Shown one piece after another: positions 7,057-8,237 of a stretch of 8,237 nucleotides of DNA. The notes beneath the pieces are model-generated. The model saw nothing but the letters and a program-made list of their open reading frames with translations, did not search any database and was not told where the DNA came from. Position 1 is the stretch's first letter. The number at the start of each line of letters is the position of its first letter. Location: NCBI GenBank assembly GCA_016791325.1, contig JAEUMU010000230.1, forward strand, positions 1-8,237, read 5' to 3'. This stretch comes from Hyphomonadaceae bacterium. GTDB taxonomy: Bacteria; Pseudomonadota; Alphaproteobacteria; Caulobacterales; Aquidulcibacteraceae. The position numbers were made by a program, and so were the translations under genes.

Positions 7057-8097
7057 TCAGCAGCGGAAAGCGGCGGCGATCGCGCGCAGCCTTTCGTCGT
7101 GCCGCGCGATCCCTGCATCGGGGCCGTAATTGATGGCGACGCGCTGCAGCAGGCCGTCATACTTCTGCTTGAGGAGCCCCGCGATCTCCGATGTCGTACC
7201 GCTCACCGCAAACTCGTCCACCATCGCGTCGGTGATCAGCCCAGGCATTTCGCGCCACTTCTTTTCACGCGCCATGAGCGCGAGGCGATCTCCCACATCT
7301 TCCCAGCCGTGCGCCTCGAGCACTGCGCGGTACGCTTTGGTGGAGGCGTAGAAGGCGAGCTGCCTGCGTACGCTTTCGCGCACCTCCGCCAACTCCTCGC
7401 TGCTATCGCCAACGATACAGAACGCGGAAGAGCAAAGCGTGAAATTCTCCAGCGTGCGCCCAGCCGCGTGCGCGCCGGCTTCAAGGTTGGGGATCACGGT
7501 TTGTTTCAGGAACGCCGCCGAGTGAAACGGATGGACATGAAACCCATCGCAGAGCTCGCCGGCTAGCTTCGTGACCCTTGGGTTTACTGCGCCGACATAA
7601 ATCGGCGGCGGCCCCTGTGGCAGCGGCGGCGGAACGAACTCAGGCGTCATCAGATTGAACTTGTAGAACTCGCCTTCAAAATTGAGCGGCGTCCTGTTCG
7701 CCCAGCTCGACCAGATTGCGCGCAGTGAAAGAATTACTTCGCGCAGCCGTTCCGCCGGACGCTCCCATTGCGCGGAGAAACGCCGCTCAATATGCGCGCG
7801 CACCTGCGTGCCAAGGCCGAGTACGTAGCGCCCCTCGGACTGGGTTTGCAGATCCCAGGCCGTGTACGCGAGCGACATCGGGCTGCGGTTGAATGCAAGC
7901 GCGATGGCAGTCCCAAGCGTCGCGCGCTTGGCGCCGGTTGCGGCGAGCGCGAGCAACAAGTGCGGATCGTGATCCTTTTCGGCGGTCCAGAGGCCGGAAA
8001 TGCCGTAATCCTCGTAGCGGGCCGCCAAGCCTGGGGCTTCCGCTGGCGAGGTGACCCGAAAGAGTGCGTCCAGCTGCATTGGCCTGCGCTCTGTCAC
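7057..8097 (-). CDS. Luciferase-like (LLM class) oxidoreductase, TIGR03617/MSMEG_2256-like
   Basis: 346 aa from the GTG at 8097. A TIM-barrel flavin or F420-dependent oxidoreductase. The sequence follows a family described from mycobacteria as probable F420-dependent (TIGR03617, recognised from memory): GLWTAEKDHDPHLLLALAA (35-53), LGTAIALAFNRSPMSLAYTAWDLQ (61-84), GRYVLGLGTQVRAHIERRF (89-107), FEGEFYKFNLMTP (140-152), YASTKAYRAVLEAHGW (250-265). Use of F420 or FMN cannot be decided here, since F420 is uncommon in proteobacteria. Start choice: GTG 8097 has GGAG six bases upstream, while ATG 8079 (MQLDALFRV, 340 aa) also fits the family N-terminus but has a poorer Shine-Dalgarno. The frame stays open upstream to ATG 8196 and the window edge, but that part encodes the palindromic GC tract and is unlikely to be protein. 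It probably forms its own transcription unit, with a leader resembling that of the operon downstream. Confidence 0.88.
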   Translation of the reverse strand: MTERRPMQLDALFRVTSPAEAPGLAARYEDYGISGLWTAEKDHDPHLLLALAATGAKRATLGTAIALAFNRSPMSLAYTAWDLQTQSEGRYVLGLGTQVRAHIERRFSAQWERPAERLREVILSLRAIWSSWANRTPLNFEGEFYKFNLMTPEFVPPPLPQGPPPIYVGAVNPRVTKLAGELCDGFHVHPFHSAAFLKQTVIPNLEAGAHAAGRTLENFTLCSSAFCIVGDSSEELAEVRESVRRQLAFYASTKAYRAVLEAHGWEDVGDRLALMAREKKWREMPGLITDAMVDEFAVSGTTSEIAGLLKQKYDGLLQRVAINYGPDAGIARHDERLRAIAAAFRC

Positions 8098-8103
8098 CTG
8101 GTT

Positions 8104-8107
8104 CTCC
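8104..8107 (-). promoter_or_regulatory. Shine-Dalgarno deciding the GTG start at 8097
   Basis: On the minus strand GGAG lies six bases before GTG 8097. It is the best ribosome-binding match among the candidate starts of the luciferase-like gene (8079, 8097, 8196). GGAG also falls within a small potential hairpin, CTGG-AGAA-CCAG (8098-8109), which could weaken its access. Confidence 0.5.
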
Positions 8108-8132
8108 AGCGCTATCCCAGCTTGCGGGCGTA

Positions 8133-8156
8133 GCCCGCGCGCGCGCGCGCGCGGGC
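8133..8156. repeat. 24-bp perfect palindrome with an alternating GC core
   Basis: The tract is a (CG)n core flanked by GCCC and GGGC and equals its own reverse complement. A third arm, GCGGGC at 8124-8129, can pair with GCCCGC at 8133-8138 across a 3-base loop, so two hairpins compete for one arm. It lies in the leader of the luciferase-like gene, between the box and the ribosome-binding site. Alternating GC can also adopt Z-DNA. Confidence 0.7.
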
Positions 8157-8171
8157 CTATCTCCGGGTAGG
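8155..8171 (-). promoter_or_regulatory. Repeated box, copy 2, before the luciferase-like gene
   Basis: On the minus strand this reads CCTACCCGGAGATAGGC, 16 of 17 identical to copy 1. It lies 57 bp before the GTG at 8097. It is followed directly by the long GC palindrome and preceded by a 20-bp dyad, the same order as at copy 1. Confidence 0.45.
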
Positions 8172-8172
8172 A

Positions 8173-8192
8173 TTTCGCATTGCACTGCGAAA
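8173..8192. promoter_or_regulatory. 20-bp dyad TTTCGCA-N6-TGCGAAA before the luciferase-like gene
   Basis: The 7-bp arms are perfect and the inner bases also pair except for one position, so 9 of 10 symmetric pairs are complementary. This is the size and symmetry of operators of dimeric helix-turn-helix repressors such as the TetR family. Its centre is 19 bp upstream of the centre of box copy 2. No regulator gene is visible in the window. Confidence 0.5.
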
Positions 8193-8237
8193 GCATAGGA
8201 TCAAAATTGAACCCCGCGCCCCAGCAGCGCCGAAGCG

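Noticed and set aside
8098..8196. Upstream ATG 8196 as start of the luciferase-like gene
   Set aside because: The added 33 residues encode the palindromic GC tract and regulatory dyad, are unlike the family N-terminus and lack a good ribosome site.
8201..8237. Possible C-terminus of another minus-strand gene (frame ending ...LLGRGVQF, stop at 8201-8203)
   Set aside because: Only eleven codons are visible and all minus-strand frames are nearly open in this GC-rich edge, so there is not enough to support a gene.

Overview
The window is GC-rich, densely coding bacterial DNA. The family repertoire (crotonase, AMP-dependent acyl-CoA ligase, biotin carboxylase, MaoC hydratase, DUF35 protein, SCP-x/Ltp2-type thiolase homologue, luciferase-like oxidoreductase) and the strongly GC-biased third codon positions fit an aerobic proteobacterium, most likely an alphaproteobacterium. 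This is a judgement from protein style, because no rRNA or other marker gene is present. An actinobacterium is less likely but cannot be excluded. I see no mobile element, tRNA, rRNA or CRISPR array.

Layout. On the plus strand from the left edge are three tightly packed genes: an enoyl-CoA hydratase cut by the edge (to 707), a protein with two SnoaL/NTF2-like domains (710-1501) and an acyl-CoA ligase (1501-3147). They converge tail-to-tail on a four-gene minus-strand operon that reads from about 6958 down to 3131: thiolase-like protein, DUF35 zinc-ribbon/OB-fold protein, MaoC hydratase, biotin carboxylase/BCCP. The stop codons of the two operons overlap by 17 bp. Upstream of the operon, in the same direction and after a 98-bp gap, is a luciferase-like (TIGR03617-type) oxidoreductase (7057-8097). 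The last 140 bp hold its leader, rich in palindromes.

How the genes may work together. The set reads as part of a catabolic pathway for a carboxylic acid handled as a CoA thioester: activation by the ligase, hydration by the crotonase or MaoC protein, carbon-carbon cleavage by the thiolase-like/DUF35 pair, and ATP-dependent carboxylation by the biotin enzyme. The luciferase-like enzyme would supply a redox step and the SnoaL-like protein a small-molecule conversion. The thiolase-like protein lacks the usual nucleophilic cysteine and is coupled to separate DUF35 and MaoC genes. This resembles a split version of the ChsH1-ChsH2/Ltp2 hydratase-aldolase system of steroid side-chain degradation. 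The substrate cannot be read from the sequence. An acyl-CoA dehydrogenase, a 3-hydroxyacyl-CoA dehydrogenase and the carboxyltransferase partner of the biotin subunit are absent here and would have to lie outside.

The most interesting non-coding signal is a 17-bp near-identical box at 7005-7021 and 8155-8171. It occurs before both minus-strand transcription units. In both places a perfect or near-perfect dyad lies about 19-20 bp further upstream (centre to centre) and a GC-rich hairpin follows on the gene side. This suggests one regulator or one promoter type serving both units.
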